Of a stretch of DNA of 55,481 bases, positions 54,065-55,481 are shown piece by piece. The notes below the pieces were generated by a model, which saw only the letters and a program-made list of their open reading frames with translations, had not been told where the DNA came from and did not search any database. The position numbers were made by a program, and so were the translations under genes. How positions within the stretch are numbered: position 1 is the first letter of the stretch; each line of letters opens with the position of its first letter. This DNA is from Gnetum montanum (taxonomy: Eukaryota; Streptophyta; Gnetopsida; Gnetales; Gnetaceae): the NCBI GenBank assembly GCA_015680685.1, contig MNCI01008033.1, forward strand, positions 686,962 through 742,442, given 5' to 3'.

Positions 54065-55481
54065 TGTTGCAACCAAAAACCTTGATTGCTAGAATGGGAA
54101 CCAAGGATCCTTGATGCAAGTAGTTCCTCAACCATGAACCCCTAGGGCCTTCACAACAAAACTGGGATTTGGGACATCCGAGTTAGTCTAGCAGATCAAC
54201 TAGGGACTTGGGAGATGTAAAATGTGAAAATATGAATAGATCTAGATAATGCACAAATAATAACTTTAATTCTATTGAACACAAAGCTCAAAACTTAAAA
54301 CTTTATTGAGAAGGGAATAAAGAATAAGTTAGAAAAATGTGTACAACAAAATGGTGCTTGGATGAGTAAAAAGGGGATCCACTTGTATAAGAGTTCAAAG
54401 CCTGTTGAAGCTAAGATGATCTACTCCACAATCTAGGTGCCAAGCCACTCTTGATGCAATAGGACTTCCCTTCATTGCTACAACCTTGGATCTACAATTT
54501 GGTCACTGTTGGGGGTTGAGAAAGGGGATATATTTGGATGATACATTGTTCCATGCTGGGTTTGAAATCCTAGAAGTGTAGTGTTAACACCAAAATCCCC
54601 TAAGTCTCAAGGCCTTAATGCTTCCATACTAGGGTTCAAGAGACTACAAGAATGGGAACTTGGAAAACCTCTTGAGTGTCCAAAAATTCCCTAGGCATGG
54701 AGTTGTGTTTGTGCAAATTGCTGCTGAAAATTACTTTGTCAAAATTTGCTCAACCTTTTCAAAAATGTGGAGCTTGTTGAAAAATTCTAGAACTTGTAAA
54801 TGGTGTTGGAGTTTGGATTTTATAGGGTCTTTGGGCCATGAATGATGTTGCAAATTAGCTATGATTGGGCTGCAAATCTTGATGTAATTTTTCTACAAAT
54901 CAACTACCAAATTCAGGTGAAATGGGTGGTCAAATTCTAGGAAGGGGGAGGGTTACTAAAAATAGTGAGTGCTTTCTCACATAGCCATTCTATTTACTAA
55001 AAATAGTAACTAGGGCACCCCTTCCATGCTTGAGATAAATCTTCTATGCTAAGCTCCTCGCCATGCTTGTGAAAGTGGGTGGTCAATGTTGAAGTGCATG
55101 ACTTGATGAATTTTGCTTCTTGTGGCTTCCACACTGGGGGTTTGGATTTTCTAGGCTAGGGGGAAACTTTCCAGGTTAGGAGAAAAGTTTCCAAGTTGGA
55201 GGAAAAATTTCCAGGGTAGGGGAAAAATTTCAAAGTTGGGGGAAAACTTTCTAGGTTGGGGAAAAGTTTCTAGGATAGGGGGAAAGTTTCCAAAATGTGC
55301 CTTTGATCTCCACATTGAAGGGAAAAAAGTTTTCAAACCCCAAATCCTTCCACACTAGGGGTAGGTGAGATCTACCCCCTAGATGTGTTTTCAATGTAAA
55401 AAAATGTCTACCCCCTAGAAAATCCATCAAATTTCCATTTATGGCATTCCAAAAGCCATTTTTTATGCTGCCCCAACCCCC
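54065..55481 (-). repeat. Probable LTR of another family, minus strand, partial
   Basis: Interrupts LTR E. On minus it has a TATA-like CTATAAAATCC (near 54822), further on an AATAAAG poly(A)-type signal (near 54300), and ends GGTTGCAACA at 54065, as an LTR would. Its other end lies beyond the window or is not visible. No protein recognised. The call rests on this order of signals only. Confidence 0.4.
55151..55294. repeat. Minisatellite, about seven ~20-bp units with GGAAA-N-TTTCC core
   Basis: Units such as GGGGAAACTTTCCAGGTTA, GGAGAAAAGTTTCCAAGTT and GGGGAAAAATTTCAAAGTT follow head to tail. Each holds a near-palindrome GGAAA(A)NTTTCC. The minus-strand 7-residue peptide repeat (NFSPNLE-like) is a by-product of the 21-base period, not a gene. 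Confidence 0.85.

Noticed and set aside
55151-55336. Minus-strand frame with NFSPNLE-like heptad peptide repeats
   Set aside because: A by-product of the ~21-base minisatellite period.
1-55481. tRNA, rRNA, miRNA precursors, CRISPR arrays, host exons or a new defence-type system
   Set aside because: No cloverleaf, rRNA block, regular spacer array, spliced host gene or non-retroelement gene cluster could be supported; every recognisable coding segment belongs to an LTR retrotransposon.

Overview
This window looks like plant nuclear DNA, probably from a seed plant with a large, repeat-rich genome. It is AT-rich and CpG-poor, and consists almost entirely of old, decayed LTR retrotransposons nested in each other. 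I found no intact gene, no host gene, no RNA gene, no CRISPR array and no bacterial feature. Coding stretches are recognised by translating through stops: most stops and active-site losses fit C-to-T / G-to-A transitions, as expected of long-methylated DNA. The species cannot be named from the sequence; a gymnosperm is possible but unproven.

Layout. (1) 1-11683: a Tat/Ogre-like Ty3/gypsy element on +, with a 5' LTR cut by the window edge, gag, protease, an extra RNase H placed before RT, RT-RNase H and integrase; a second copy of its LTR lies at 10704-11683. Between its pol and 3' LTR sits a fragment (A, minus) of an Athila-like element: LTR, primer site and gag only. (2) 11770-18987: 3' part of a + strand Athila-like element (D): protease remnant, long 3' ORF, polypurine tract and LTR. 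The Tat-like element appears to have inserted into D. (3) 18988-21253 and 34996 to about 35540: an older repeat (X), split by a full-length minus-strand Athila-like element B (21254-34995, 13.7 kb) that itself carries a foreign solo LTR (27244-27846) with a perfect 5-bp target duplication. (4) About 35560-40480: a minus-strand Ty1/copia element. (5) 40796-42958: a chromovirus integrase remnant and its probable LTR. (6) 43143-53248: a full-length minus-strand Athila-like element C (10.1 kb) bounded by the target duplication ATTAT. (7) 53244-55481: minisatellite, a truncated + strand Athila LTR (E), and a probable LTR of another family with a 20-bp minisatellite.

The Athila-like copies A-E form one family, by shared LTRs of 801-907 bp with TGATGA...TCATCA ends, a CTATAAATAC promoter box, a tRNA-Asp-type primer site next to the 5' LTRs and a GTGGGGGTA-type polypurine tract. 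B and D carry a long 3' ORF before the 3' LTR; C lacks it. C carries three tandem copies of a hairpin that B has once. The most useful second looks are the RNase H placement in the Tat-like element, the presence/absence of the 3' ORF, the triplicated hairpin, and a dense AAGACATCTT motif cluster in the copia LTR.
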